Below the pieces are notes generated by a model that worked only from the letters and a program-made list of their open reading frames with translations, was not told where the DNA came from and made no database searches. Position numbers and translations under genes: made by a program. Of a stretch of 64,000 nt of DNA, positions 13,301 through 25,894 are shown in pieces. The DNA is from Carallia brachiata (taxonomy: Eukaryota; Streptophyta; Magnoliopsida; Malpighiales; Rhizophoraceae): positions 1,365,717-1,429,716 of the forward strand of contig JADCRB010000078.1 in assembly GCA_021464245.1 (NCBI GenBank), given 5' to 3'. Within the stretch, counting starts at the first letter, position 1. The number at the start of each line of letters is the position of its first letter.

Positions 13301-14141
13301 AACTCCAAGAGGATGCTCTTCTATTGGTTCATTGTAACAGTTCTTACTCATAATGCACGATAAAATAACAAAATCTTCTTAATGAGTCTGTACGGTGTCA
13401 TCATAACATAACATTTTATAGATCATATATATCTAGAGTATAGCTAACTGCACGGAGCAGCACATCGAATAATTAAAATAATATTTTTTTTTTACAAAAT
13501 TAAAATTTAGATCTAAATAATATTAACATATAACGTAAAAAAAAAAAAATATCATATGAGTTTCTTTACAAAAAATTTTTTTAAAATTTCTTTCGAAAAT
13601 TTTTTTGTTTCTAAAATAGTATAAAAATAATATTATTTTATTGAATATATATACTCTCACTATATAAGCTTCTATATACGTGACATTTCCCATATATCAA
13701 TATATACGTTTGTGCGTGACCCTATGTACCTTTTGTGATTACTAATTGGCAAATCATAGTTTTTAAAGTCCAGTTAATTCATGGATAAATAGTCCAATCG
13801 ATAGTGGTTGCTATTTTTTTTTTTGAATAAAATTTATTCATAATTTAGTACTATATAAATATATTTTTTATTATTTTTATTTAAGTGAACTCTATTTATT
13901 ATCTAGTGTAAAATTATAAATAAATTATGCTCATAAAAAAATTTAAGTTAAATTAGAAATTCCATAATTAGACAATTTAATATATCCTTCGGTAACTTGT
14001 CTTTTAGGATCCATGTTCAAAGCATAAATCACATCGACACTTTATTTTGGTGGTTTAATTAATGTATTCAAATTTATCTGCTATTCATAATATTAGTCTA
14101 GTACATAACAAAAAGTCACAATAAATATAGGGTAGATAGAC
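10370..14141. other. AT-rich intergenic region without recognised genes
   Basis: No gene or complete transposon is visible. The sequence is dominated by A/T tracts (for example 13481-13560). The only stretch of normal composition is about 12040-12420, which contains the E2F-like motifs listed separately but no credible coding frame. The overlapping open frames of 67 and 86 codons at 12042-12323 on opposite strands have no recognisable content. Confidence 0.5.
12207..12272 (+). promoter_or_regulatory. Cluster of E2F-like motifs
   Basis: TTGGCGGGAAG (12233-12243) and TTAGCGGGAAC (12262-12272) both match the core of plant E2F-DP sites (TTSSCGSGAA) and sit 29 bp apart in the same orientation, 20 bp after a TGGCGCCA palindrome at 12207-12214. 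Such pairs are typical of promoters of S-phase genes. No such gene is recognisable on either side, so this may be a relic promoter or chance in a locally GC-richer stretch. Confidence 0.3.
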
Positions 14142-14152
14142 AACATCTCATT

Positions 14153-16764
14153 CCAAAGGTAGAAAACTCAAACAATATAAGTCAATTTCGGCCAATTGCT
14201 CTTTATAATGTCTTGTACAAGCTTATTACAAGGTAATTGCACGGCATCTTAGACCTATCATGAGCTATTAAATAAGTCCACTACAAGCGTCTTTCATGCT
14301 AGGTAGAGCTACACATGACGATGTTCTGGTTGCGCAAGAGGTTATGTCTTGGATGCGTAAGAAGCGAGGAAGCAAGAAAGGCTATATGTCCATTAAAGTA
14401 GACCTTGAAAAAGCTTTTGACAAAGTGAATTGGAGCTTTCTCAGGGAAACTTTATGCTCACTAAAGATTCCAAAATCTCTTATTACACTAATAATGAATT
14501 TTGTTACTTCAGCTTCACTATTAGGGCTCTAGAACGGCGAAAAAATGGAATCTTTTAAACCTCAATGTGGGCTCAGGCAAGGAGATCTCATGTCCCTTTA
14601 TCTTTTTATATTGGTCATTGAGAGACTATTGCATTCTATCCTTTATGAAGCGTAATGCAAATAGAAGCCTTTTAGGGTCTCAAGACAGGGGCCACTTCTC
14701 ACGCACATTTTTTTGCCAACAGTCTTCTCCTATTTAGCTCTGCTACTCCTACTACGGCAAGAGCCATTGCAAAAACTCTCTTTGATTTTTGTTCCTTGTC
14801 AAGGCAGAGAGTAAATAAATCAAAATCAAAGATCTTGTTCACTCTTAATGTAACACAAATGGATGCTGCTGCCATTATTAATATTCTTGGCATATCTTCT
14901 GTTCCAAAACTTGGAAAATATTTGGGAGTTCCTCTTTCATTGGATTGCAGGTCAAGAAGCTCTTTTGAGACCTCTTTAGCAAAATTCAATCTAAGCTTAG
15001 TGGCTGGAAAGTAGACTCATTATCTCTTGTAGGCAAAACTATCCTCATTCAGTCTGTGTCACAAACACTACCGTACTATCTCATGCAAACCTCCTGTCTG
15101 CCTCAATCAATATACGATGAAATAGATCGCTGTAATAAATTCTTCTTTTGGGGACAGGATGCTACATGCCTACACATAATAAAATGAGTATTGTCACCTG
15201 GGAGGATGTTTGCCAACCCAATAAGTGGGCAGGGCTGGGACTTCGCAAGACAAGGGACATGAATGACTTCTATCAAAACTTAGTTGGGAAATCATGGTAA
15301 ATAAAAACAAGCCATGGATTAATGTGTTGCGAGCCAAGTATTTCCCTTTAGGAAACATTTTGGATGTACAAAAAAAATGGTCCAAACTCTTCTCTTATAT
15401 GGCGTGCTATTCTTTATGGTAGAAAGCTCTTTTGCCAATGTCTCCATTGGTCCCTTGGTGATTGAGCTACTATCCGATTCTAAATAGATACTTAGCTCTT
15501 TGAGGAGCCTATTGTTTCTCTTGATGAATGTCATCCTAATCCGAATGAACTTGCTAATACGGTCTCAGAGTATATACAATCAAATGGCAGTTGGAACTGG
15601 GGACTCCTTGATGGAAAAATACCAAATGGTGTGAGGCTGAAACTGTACGGAGCTTCTATCAGCATAATAGGACAGTTGGTAGATAGACGACTTTGGATGA
15701 ATGACTCGGGCATATTTTATGTATCTAGTGCTTATAATTTATTATACTTATCAGAAAATGACGTAGGTGAATGCTGGTATTGGATATGGGATCTCTTGGT
15801 GCCACCTTATATAAAAATTTTTATGTGGCTTTTGTGGAGGCAATTGCTACTCACCAATGCCTATCAGTTCCATTACCATATTGTAGATTGCGGTGCAGGT
15901 AAGCAATGTGGTTTTTCTTGGGAAGACGTTGCTCATGTATTGTTTATTTGTCCTTTTGCCACCAAAGTTTGAGAAGGCATTGTAGGTCAGTTGGACATTT
16001 GTGTTGATCTTAGCATTGGATTTCATTCTCTGATAAAAATCCTCAACTTATCCAAAGGTAGTGTTCATTACTGCTTTATGGTACTTGTGGAATACATGAA
16101 ATAAGTTCATTTTTGAAAATGATTTCTCCACACCCTCTTTTTTGGTCACTCTAATTCGAAGAAAGGCTTTTGAGATCCATGATCTATTAAGTGGAGTCAG
16201 CACATGCCAATTATTGACTGAGGACTGGACTGAACATGCTCTCATCTGTTGGATTCCACTGCCGGAGCAAGCTATTAAAATACTTATAGATGGCTTAGCA
16301 AAAGGGTCCCCAAGTCATGTTGGATTTGGTAGTGTTGCCCACAACAGTTGTGGACGTTGGCTATATGGCATCTTGGGAGCCTGTGGAGTAGCTATCAAGC
16401 AATTTACCATGCCTTGAGGACAACACAGGATAAAGGTTTGCGCAAGATAATAGTAGAGACTGACTCTTTATTAGCTCTTTAAAAATTGAGCAGAGATGGT
16501 TGAAAATTGGACTATTGCAAGATCATTATCGAGGAATGCAGACACATGCTGCGTCACTCTTGGCATTGTGAACTCAGACATACGCTCCGAAAAGTAAATT
16601 ATTGCGCGGACTTCATGGCCAACCAAGGATGCATGGAGCAATCTTTGTTCTCCATTTGGGAAACTCCACCTCAAAATTTGTTACCTTTGCTGGATGCTGA
16701 TATTATTGGTGTAAGCCGCCCTAACTGTATTTTTGCTTTTTTTTCTATGAAGACAAAAAAAAAA
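14153..16764 (+). mobile_element. 5'-truncated LINE (L1-type non-LTR retrotransposon), decayed
   Basis: The sequence enters in the middle of the reverse transcriptase and runs to a poly(A) tail at about 16755-16766. Exact 11-bp direct repeats AACATCTCATT flank it at 14142-14152 and 16765-16775 (the first A bases are shared with the tail), which is the signature of target-primed insertion with 5' truncation. Domains in order: RT (blocks ISQFRPIALYNVLYKLITR, KVDLEKAFDKVNWSF, QCGLRQGD), thumb (GKYLGVPLSLD, IQSVSQTLPYYLMQTS), zf-RVT-like segment (about 15790-15970) and RNase H (about 16235-16640). The usual FADD active site reads FANS at about 14707-14724, and frameshifts and stops break the ORF, so it is inactive. 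Confidence 0.9.
14165..16690 (+). pseudogene. LINE ORF2 remnant: reverse transcriptase, zf-RVT, RNase H
   Basis: This is the coding part of the LINE above, spread over several frames. The longest open pieces are 14296-14532 (RT fingers and palm), 14796-15014 (RT after the active site), 15631-15972 (linker and zf-RVT, with the WDLLVPPYIKIFMWLLWR motif typical of plant LINE proteins) and 16142-16417 plus 16507-16794 (RNase H, with LRHTLRKVNYCADFMANQG near its end). There are at least four frame changes or stops. No apurinic endonuclease domain is present because of the 5' truncation. Confidence 0.85.
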
Positions 16765-16775
16765 AACATCTCATT

Positions 16776-19162
16776 TAATCTTATAAATAAATAAAGTTAA
16801 ATGTAAAAAAATTACTATACAGCCCTTTTGTGTATATCATATTACTCCATAAACATTGCTAGGTAGTTGTTAGCATAATATATTTAGAGTAACACTTAGT
16901 TATTTCATTTAAATAGTTTTAAATTAGATACACAGCCTCATTAATAGTATTTAATTTTTTTTATTTTTTTATTAAATTTAATTATCTAATAACTCATAAT
17001 ACTTTAAAACTACTTTAAAATTATTTAAATAAAACCACCAATCTTTTTCTATATATTTAATCTTATAACATAAATGTACAAGGTGACAGGTGTTTTTAAT
17101 TATTTTTAGAGTTTTGAAAAATTTCCAAAGAATCTTTGTTATTTACACAAATTGATATTTTCAGTAAGAAATACACAATTGATATGCAATAACTTGCTTT
17201 TCCTTTTACTACTGTCGTGTATGTCTTCCCTATTTTTTTCCTCAAACACAGTGTAAGTCTTCCTTGTCGTTTTAAACAATAAATAATTGAACTCCAAAAA
17301 GTTGGGATAGTTTCATATTTCAATCACTCCAGTAAGTCACTTTTTCAATTCGTCAAAAAGTCGTGAAATAGTGGGATATACCAGAAAACTTGGTGCAATC
17401 TTATAACTCATTCCTCTCAATTCCAGGACGAAAATTATTGATTATTTTGTTTTATTTTATTCATAAATGACTTATTTTATCTATATTAATTTTTTTGTTG
17501 ACACTCATTAATTTTAGTATAAGCACAAAATTGGTATTATAAATACAATATACATAATCTCTTTCTCCTACTTTCTACTTCTCAAATAAAAACTTCTAAT
17601 TTTTCTTCCTTACATTACCTTTTACAATTTTGCTAACCCTCATTTTTTATATCTGTCAATTTTCATCATTTTATCTTTGTTCCCTTGCTTTTTTTTTTTT
17701 TTTAATCCAAACATTGTGGTAAAGTTGCCCAAGTTTAGTCCTTTCGATTCATTATGTGGCTCGTTGAGTTATGAGTAATACGATGAGAGTAATTTTTTTC
17801 TCTTATAAATTTTACACTTTTCCTTCATAGAATTACACTCAAAACATTTTCAATAATATCTAAATCTAATCATTGGGGCGACCCTAAGTCTCCTGTGTTA
17901 TATGCAACATTTGTTGACCTTGGACCGTGCAAATAGTTTAAAATTATCCGATTTACCGGCCCAGATACATGAGCTGATCTGGGTCGGCCACTGACGCAGA
18001 AATGTCTATGATAATCCAAGTAATGTCTAAGGCCCAGAAGCGTCTCTCGTTTAGTCGGCTTGGTCCATGAAATTTAAGTTACATACGTGAAACATACATT
18101 GTCCTTACAAGTCATTATAAACAACTTATATACGTAAAACAAAAAATTAACAATAAATAAACAACTTATATGCTCTACCTGGGGTACCTGGTGTACTTTT
18201 TCAGTGCAATACTTCTCGACAGGTCTCTAAAATGCCATCTCTTTTTGCATATTTTTATTGACTTAAAAAAAAACTTATATCGATCATAATTTTTTTTTGT
18301 TAATTTGCTATAACTAGGATAATAAGTCAAGACTTTTAACCATCCAATCGATTTTAGTACCATTAAGTTAGAGTTTATTGGTTAGAATAATTTTTTGTAA
18401 AAGGACAAGACCCAATACCTTATCTCCTTGAAGGTTAAAAAAGGGAACAAAATAGCTCGAAATTAAAAAACAAAAAACAGGAAATGAAAAACAATAGATA
18501 TTTGCAAGGCACTGTTAGGTGGCTAAATATTGATGGTCAGACAACAGTCAAATATTGTTTGATTTGTACAATAAAATATATAAAATATATATTTTGTGTA
18601 ACTATAATTAAAAAACATAAATTAAAAAAAATAATATTTTTTAATATCACTTTTTATTATTATAATTATACAAAATATGCTCTTTATTACACTAATTATA
18701 AGTCTAATAATTATTTGGTCACCAAATTACATATGGCCCTATTTGTAAATGAAAGGCATGTGACGTGACATGGATATATTGGCAATATTTAAACATCAAA
18801 CTACAACTAGAAAATGTATGGACAAATCTTCTGAAATTCCTCCTTTTCACTCTTCCTCATGGAGCATATCATTTTGCTGAACTTCAAAAAAAAAAAAAAA
18901 TCTATTCAACCAGCACGTTTCATTACTTTCAAGCTGCCAGTCTATGTACACCATTTAATCTGTAGATGACATTTCAGGAATCAGCCTTATATATGATAAA
19001 ACTTTCGCACAAAACTCTGAGATCCCTTTTCAGAATTTTCATTCACGGCCGGATTTTTTTTTTTCTTCTTTCTTCTTTGGATTTTTTCTTGACTCCCACC
19101 TGTTGTGAGTCTCATTTGCTTCATGATTTGATCTAAGAGGAAATCAAACTTGTGATTGATTT
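16776..19162. other. Intergenic region downstream of the MACPF gene
   Basis: No gene is seen. The right end (about 18960-19162) would hold the 3' UTR of the minus-strand MACPF gene. The segment 17870-18080 is less AT-rich than its surroundings but has no open frame or recognisable repeat. The remainder is A/T-rich with short homopolymers (17690-17703 T, 18887-18900 A). Confidence 0.5.
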
Positions 19163-22100
19163 TCATTGACAGATATTCAATAGGGAGAACTTGACCTGAA
19201 GGCTTATTTTCCCATTGTCCAGCTCCAGTTTAGCCCCAGTTACTAACCAATGGCCAGGACTATCCTGTGGTCCTCTACACAACTGAGATGTGTCTACAAA
19301 CTTCAACAGCTTCTGTGTTTGCACTGGCTTTGGTGGCCCTGTTGGATACACACTGGAATCCACCACTACTGCCTCAGGTTTATCCTTGGAAAGATTGCCC
19401 GTTATCGATGTGCTTATAGCCGAAAAGAGGCCGGACTTCTGCAGTAATCCGGACGACGCTCCCTGTTTCCAGCTCGATTGCAATATGAAGAAATCTGAAA
19501 CCTTGGAGAACAGCAGCCGAATATGAAGCACGCGCTTTGAATTATGCTTCTTCACATGAAGCTGAGCTCCTGTGACAATGTAGGCAGCATCTTTTCCGGT
19601 AGTATTCCAGCTGGGGTTGTACTTCACTGGTGCTGTGCATATGTGGGAGAACCTTTTTCCACTTATAGCTTCCAAGTATCGATCATCGGCAATGTCTTCG
19701 GATCCTTTCCACAAGGGCGTGTCATCTATCTTGTTTTCCAGCATTTTTGGAGTGCTCGAAAGATGTTGGAGATGTATGGCTAACCTGAATTAAACAGGGG
19801 CAAAAGACTTATTGATGCTGAGTGTTTGATAAGAAAATGGCATAGCTCCTTAGATTCATTCTTTTGTGTTTTCCATGTACTGGAATGGTGGACTGACGTT
19901 AAGAAGCGACCATAGACTACAATCATTGAAATAATTTACAAGCATTTCTTTGTTAAAGATGAAATTAATGATTATAAAAATATATAGAAAAACAATGTTT
20001 TTCAGACCTCACAGTATGGAAACCTCATTGTACTGAGATAACATTACTATATAGATAGATATAGGATCTAGCAGGACCTATACGTAAAAAGTAATTCAAG
20101 TTTCTCTAATTCTTGCAAGTGGTTGATCAAAAAGTGTGAAATATATGCATATGTTACATTTGAAGTACCAATTTTTAAGGAATTTAAGAGTTGTACCTGT
20201 TGCATTTCATGCCTTCCAGGTAGAACCTCATTCCTGTCACAGCTGTCTTTCGAACTGCAACCTGTTTGGTAAAAGAATCTTTCTTTTATGTCCCATTGCA
20301 AAATGTCTAGTTCTTGTAAAAAAATTTTACTCATTGAAATATTACCTGAGTGGTGTTCACATATAATTTGGGACCCATCAAGTTGAAGTGAAGAGCGGGA
20401 GAAGAACTTGCCAAGTTTGTTGTAGGGCAAAATGGAAGGTCATTGTGCATAGGAGCCCAAAGCTTGTGAGATTGGAAGTCAAGAAAGTATCCCAGATCAC
20501 TTAGAGGAGGCTTGTCTGTGATTAATCAAATGTAAAGATTAGTATGTGTACATGACAAACTATTTAAAAGAGTCCAACTGCGTAAATGCAGGAAAAAGCA
20601 TATGCAAGACAAACACATGACAATCGATTGAATATTTTATACAACTAAATGATTAATATTTGCAACAGAAAACTAATGAAAAATATATTCATTTTTGTTA
20701 CAAACATTAATTGTCTGGTTAAAAAAAAAACAATCGGTTAATATTTTTCATCTATTCCGTGTCAATTTTTTCCTTAGGTCCACATATATTTTTCTAAGTT
20801 TAAAATCCTTTGACAAGAAATAAAACAATATTATACTTACATCTAAGATAAAGGTTGATAGCATGTGATAAGAAACCTTTGCCAGGAACACCATTCAGAA
20901 GAGAGGTTATGGGTATGAAGTTGAAGTGAATTGCATCTGGCATTGATGGAACTGTTGGCAGCCACTCACAGTGACTACTCACTGATGGGTCACCTCCCCT
21001 CTTGGCACATATGACTGTGATTCCCTGCACAAGCTCCCTAATTCCAGTGTTAGTTCAGATTGTGTGAATCTCATTCCTTCTTGAACTAAACAAATGTAGA
21101 TTATTATTAAGCAATAATAAAAAACCTACATCTTTTGCTGTCATGGATGAATAGCTGTTGAACATGGGCTTTGGACCAAAGACATTGAAAGCCTGTGGCA
21201 CCTGAAATTAACACTACTGCTTTAGAAAATAAACCATACACAACAAAAATAGCCAAAAGCATCAAGACTTACAAAATAATGGGTGGTTCTTTAATAATCA
21301 TGATAATGCGATGTGGATCCACGTACGGGATGCTTCAAATTAATTGTGTTCATGTAATGAAGCTCTAAGCATAAATTAAAGTGCATGGAGAGTTATAAGT
21401 AGTTATCTAACAATCATGGAGGTCTAATGTGGACCCTCAATAGATGCGTTAAGTTGATTATGTTCAGTTAATAGAACTCTAAGCATATATCATGTTTGTT
21501 CCATACAATTTAGAACCTAATTAGAGAAATTGAAAGATAAGTGCTTGGTCAAAAAAAACCTTGCTAGTTTAGAACTTCCAGTGGGTTCTGAACCTAAATG
21601 GTGATCCAAATTAAATGTTCATAACAAAAGCATCAGTCAAGAACCTTGCACTCCCTAGCCTTTGGAGCAGGAAAACTGCATGTCCCTGTAAATATTTGAT
21701 CTCCAAGATTATCCAAATGTTTCTTTAGCTCTGCTGGATCCATGTTGGAAGATCGATCTTGCCTAACTAGTACCATGTCTGAGCCACCAATGCTTAAACC
21801 AACAACAATGTGAGTCCCATATTTCTCGATAAACCTGTCAAAACAATCGCAAATTTAATATAAAAATCAAAGTTTCCTAAAGTTTAACAAGTTTGGTTTA
21901 TGTTTAAACTACATTTTTTTTTTTAACTGAAAGATTAAAAGGGAACCAATATGCATTGAACTGAACTTCCTTTAGACCATGGATGACTGGAGTTGGACAA
22001 TGCCATTGTGCAACTGTACTTTGAATCAGACCTTGTCTTGCAATGAAAAATGACCTTAGAATATGACCTCAAAAATTCAACCTTGATTTTTCTGGTCACG

Positions 22101-25100
22101 CCTCTATAAGTCAGAATCAATCTGCTATTGCTTTTCTCTATCTTTTGTCAATAATCAGCAATCCGATGAGGAATAATAGGGGCCTTTTTTTTTTTTTTTT
22201 TTTCCTGATGGTAAACATTGGAGGCGCCTTGGGTTGACTGGGTTTCCAATTGCAATTTAATCAAAGGGCCCTGCCTAAATGCAATTTATATAGACCCCCA
22301 ACGCAGTTATCAAAACGTGAAAAAACAAAGTCAATTTGTGGGGGTAATCAAAATTTTATGGCTAGTTTTTTAAAAGGATCAAAGTAGGCACAAAAAAGAT
22401 TCAAATTCCATGCACAAAAATGTTACAATATTTTTTAATTTCCTCTCCTAGACCATTCCAGCTATTTTCTTTCTTTTATCAAACAGAATTAATAAATTTG
22501 CTAGATGAATTTTTTTTTTTAAAAGGCTAAATTTATGAGCATGCAATTTTTCTATTAAAAGTATGAATTCTAAGGTCTGATCATCATTTGAATTAAAGAA
22601 AGACATGAGGTGGAAAAAGAAAAAATCAATCATATTTTCTAAGTTAAGGTCTTCAATTCTACCTCATTTAATTTAGCAAAGAATTTAATTAATGGGGCAG
22701 AAGAGGGGAGAGTGTTGAGAAATTGGATTTGAGCCTACAAATTGACGCCTTTGTGTTAACAATATATTGTATTTCTGAAAAACTGCAGCAACAGCCAATT
22801 AACATGCGTGCCATTTCACATCATTTTTATTCGGTACTTTTATAGATAACCGCATTTATCTATCTACCTTAATTGTAAGAAAAAATCAAAAGGACAGGAA
22901 TTTGGCTTAGCCAAGTGATACGGGACGATACGAACCCCGCCTCCACCACCACCACCACCACCACCACCACCACCACCACCACCACCCCACCTCTTCTTCA
23001 GATTTAGACCCTCACAACACACTCACACAAAAAAAAAAAAAAAAGAAAAAAAGAAAAGAAAAGAAAAGAAAAGGTCAATAGCACATAGGAATTCAACCAT
23101 ATCATGGAATTGATATACCCAATTTTGTCCAGTTATGCAAATGAAGCTGTTTAAGCTGACTTTGTACGTTAAACTAACACATGGACACAGTCCGATCATA
23201 AATGATTGGTCAAAGAAGAGCCTTGGTTAATTCATGTCAATTGGTAGGCACGTCGGCCTCCAACCGAACTCCTACAACTCAGCCCATTTATTTATTTTTC
23301 GGTATTTTATTTTTTAAAAAAAAAAAAAAAACAAGAAGGCGAAGAAAGATCTGCCTTAATGTCGACGTCATATTATTAGATTTGGAAAAGGTGTATATCT
23401 AAAAGATGAGACTGAGATTTCCTTTTATAAACATAGTCATAGACTTAATTTTCTATGTGTGTAAAATATAATTACTAGCAGAGAAAAGTCAACTAGGATG
23501 GTAAAAGTTTTGAAATGTGAGACTAATAATAATTAAATGTGAATAATCAACTTGGAAATATATATATTTTTTCTCCTTAACATCCTAATGTAATATGACC
23601 TTATCATCCTGATGCAAATATGATGTTAATTAAACTTAAATTTCAATAAGAAATATTTTAGTAGTTAATAATTTAAATTTTTATTTTCAAGAATTTGAGT
23701 TATCTTGAGAGGGGTATAAATTTTATGATAATAAAAAAATTACTCACAATTCACAACCTATTAAATCTCTTAATAAAAAGAAAAGTCTTAAATGCCAACA
23801 GAGAAAAAAGAAAAGCATTTCATTTTTCCTATTTGAAGTATATATGAACTAAAGATTAATTTGATAGAACATTACCGTGTAACTCACTTTTAACGAAATA
23901 TAATAAATAAATAGACAATACATTCAACAACATTTAATAACTTTTTTTTTTTCTAAATTCCACAATTCAATTATTTATAATTTATATATTGCTCAAATGT
24001 GCCACAACAAAATTATGATTTCTTGGTTGACCAAAAAAAATTTATGATTTCTTAGATTTTGCAATCGCATTATCACGTGTTCAACAATGGGGATATTTCT
24101 CTCCCCATAAACGCATTAATGACAGATTTAAAGGACTCATTTCAAGCTTAATAATGTATAGCTTAATAATGTATTGGTGACGAATTTTTCTTATAAAAAA
24201 ATTAAATAAAAATATCAATAATTTGATGAGGTGAATTTTTTTATATATTAAATAAAAATAAACGCGTTAAGCACGTCGCTCTCAAGATTTTATAGACGCC
24301 ACCTAGCTGTACCGTCACAAGACGCCACAAGCTTTTAATTTCTTTTTCTTTTTGGCTGGAAAGTTGAATTGCATGATTAGAACAATTTTTTAAGTAAATA
24401 TTTCATTCAAAATAAAAATAGATAACTCTTAGCAAGTAATATGATAACAAAAAAATGTGATTTAATTAAATTTAATTTAATCCCACAAACAATTAATGTT
24501 ATATGTAAAAAATATTTTGTTGCTTTTTTATTGTTACCACATTACGCCATATGTATTACTATATAGTAGCGTTTTATTCTATTTTAAATATAAGTAATTC
24601 AGATTATGTTTTGAGTCTTCTAAGACTATGCCAGAAAATCTTTATTAACTATTCTTATAAACTTAAATTTCAAAATTAGAAATTTTTGATGTAAAAGTAA
24701 CATATTGAAGATAAATTTATATTTATTGTATAACTCATGTTATAATGAACCTTTTAACGAGTTGGAAAATATTATTGATTGCCATAAGAAAAAAAAATTA
24801 AATTCTGACTGATACCCACAAATTTCAGTTAAATAAATGGACCAAACAAAGAAACGAGAATGAATGCAAGATCATACGAAGATTGTTCAATTTTTACTTT
24901 ATCTAAATCACGAGCTTCTAGTAAACTTTGCTTTCAATTTTCATTAGGCTATTCTGACTATTGTTTGGGTATCTTCTTCTAGTTCAAAATATAGAAAAAG
25001 AGGGACGGTAACCACAGTCTAGTCAGGAATATTGACGGAACTTTGATTGCGAAGCACAAAATGACCACATAAATATAATATTCTTTGTATCAGACTGTAA

Positions 25101-25894
25101 ACAGCAAATTTAATTTTATTATTTAATTTTATCCAGATTTAAATTTGTAATTTTTCATACAAATCTAAATCCTTTGACTAGCGGTTGTCGGATCTTTTCT
25201 TAATTAGGACCAACGATGCACTCATTTTATATATAACAGGAAAAACATGGTCGCGACTAACCTTGCAAGCGCAGAGGGATCCCAGGAAGATGGAACTGAA
25301 TTCCGGACATCGTCGGAGAGAAGAAGCGGATAGCGATCTATATGAACGTTGAACAAAACTATGACGTAACCATCAAGTCCTAAATATTTGGTCTTGGCTG
25401 CATCAGTCGCCCAGGAACCTTGAAATCCAAACATGGCGTTAAAGGACCCTGATGGGATTTTTCCTGGGACCGAGGATTCCTGATTGAACAACTCCGCCAT
25501 CTGCACTAATCCAATTAATCTTCATAAACCTTAATTCCATGTCCTCGTTATAAAAATCAACTCCGAAAAAAAAGTTTAGACTGTTGGGAGAAGTCTTATA
25601 AGTAAAATAATACCTGGTGGAACTCGAGGATATCGGAATGATAGCGAATACGATCGCCTTTGTCACACTTTATATCGACGGAAACATCTTGTATGGTTCC
25701 ATAACCGGGGACCGTGATCTCCCTTTTTTCTGCTTCATTTAGCAGAACGAGTCTTTCTTTGCCTTTGCAGTATTTGAGTCGAAAATCCAATGTTAAATCG
25801 AATCCTTTCCTAGGCTGCTTATAGCCTTCTCCAATATCTCAGTTATCATCTTTAATTCCCTCTCCCTCAATAATTCTGTCTCTCTCTCTGTCAT
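19163..25894 (-). CDS. MACPF-domain protein (CAD1/NSL1/At1g14780 family), frameshifted in exon 1
   Basis: Plant MACPF proteins resemble perforin/complement folds but act inside plant cells; CAD1 and NSL1 restrain salicylate-linked cell death. Exons: 25894-25614, 25500-25262, 21834-21645, 21201-21130, 21024-20841, 20515-20346, 20261-20197, 19784-19163, all GT-AG and phase-consistent, giving about 607 residues if exon 1 is in frame, close to the family's 600-630. Exon 1 has RLKYCKGKERLV; exon 3 has the MACPF signature FIEKYGTHIVVGLSIGGSD; exon 5 has DAIHFNFIPITSLL and PGKGFLSHAINLYLR; exon 8 has GPQDSPGHWLVTGAKLELD, the conserved C-terminal block. No signal peptide is seen. The end most resembles At1g14780. 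Exon 1 lacks one base near 25804: the ATG frame stops at 25793 after 33 codons, whereas family sequence continues in another frame. A second ATG at 25849 is also possible. Confidence 0.88.
21291..21491. repeat. Diverged direct repeat inside MACPF intron 3
   Basis: Two copies of about 85 bp lie at about 21291-21376 and 21409-21491. They share the order ATCATG, ATGTGGA, a T/A-rich block, GTTCA, and CTCTAAGCATA. The copies are about 70-75% alike by eye. They lie between exon 3 and exon 4 and have no coding content. Confidence 0.5.
22943..22986 (+). repeat. (CCA)n microsatellite
   Basis: About fourteen CCA/ACC triplets run uninterrupted and are followed by CCCACCTC. The tract lies inside the long second intron of the MACPF gene, so it does not encode a proline or histidine run. 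It is likely length-variable between individuals. Confidence 0.9.
23029..23073 (+). repeat. Poly(A) and (AAAAG)n tract
   Basis: A run of A bases grades into AAAAG repeats about 45 bp after the CCA microsatellite, in the same intron. It may be the tail of a small retroposed insertion, but no matching target duplication was found. Confidence 0.7.

Noticed and set aside
22943..22986. Possible poly-Pro/His/Thr coding run
   Set aside because: The tract lies within an intron defined by exact phase-matched splice sites, so it is a microsatellite.
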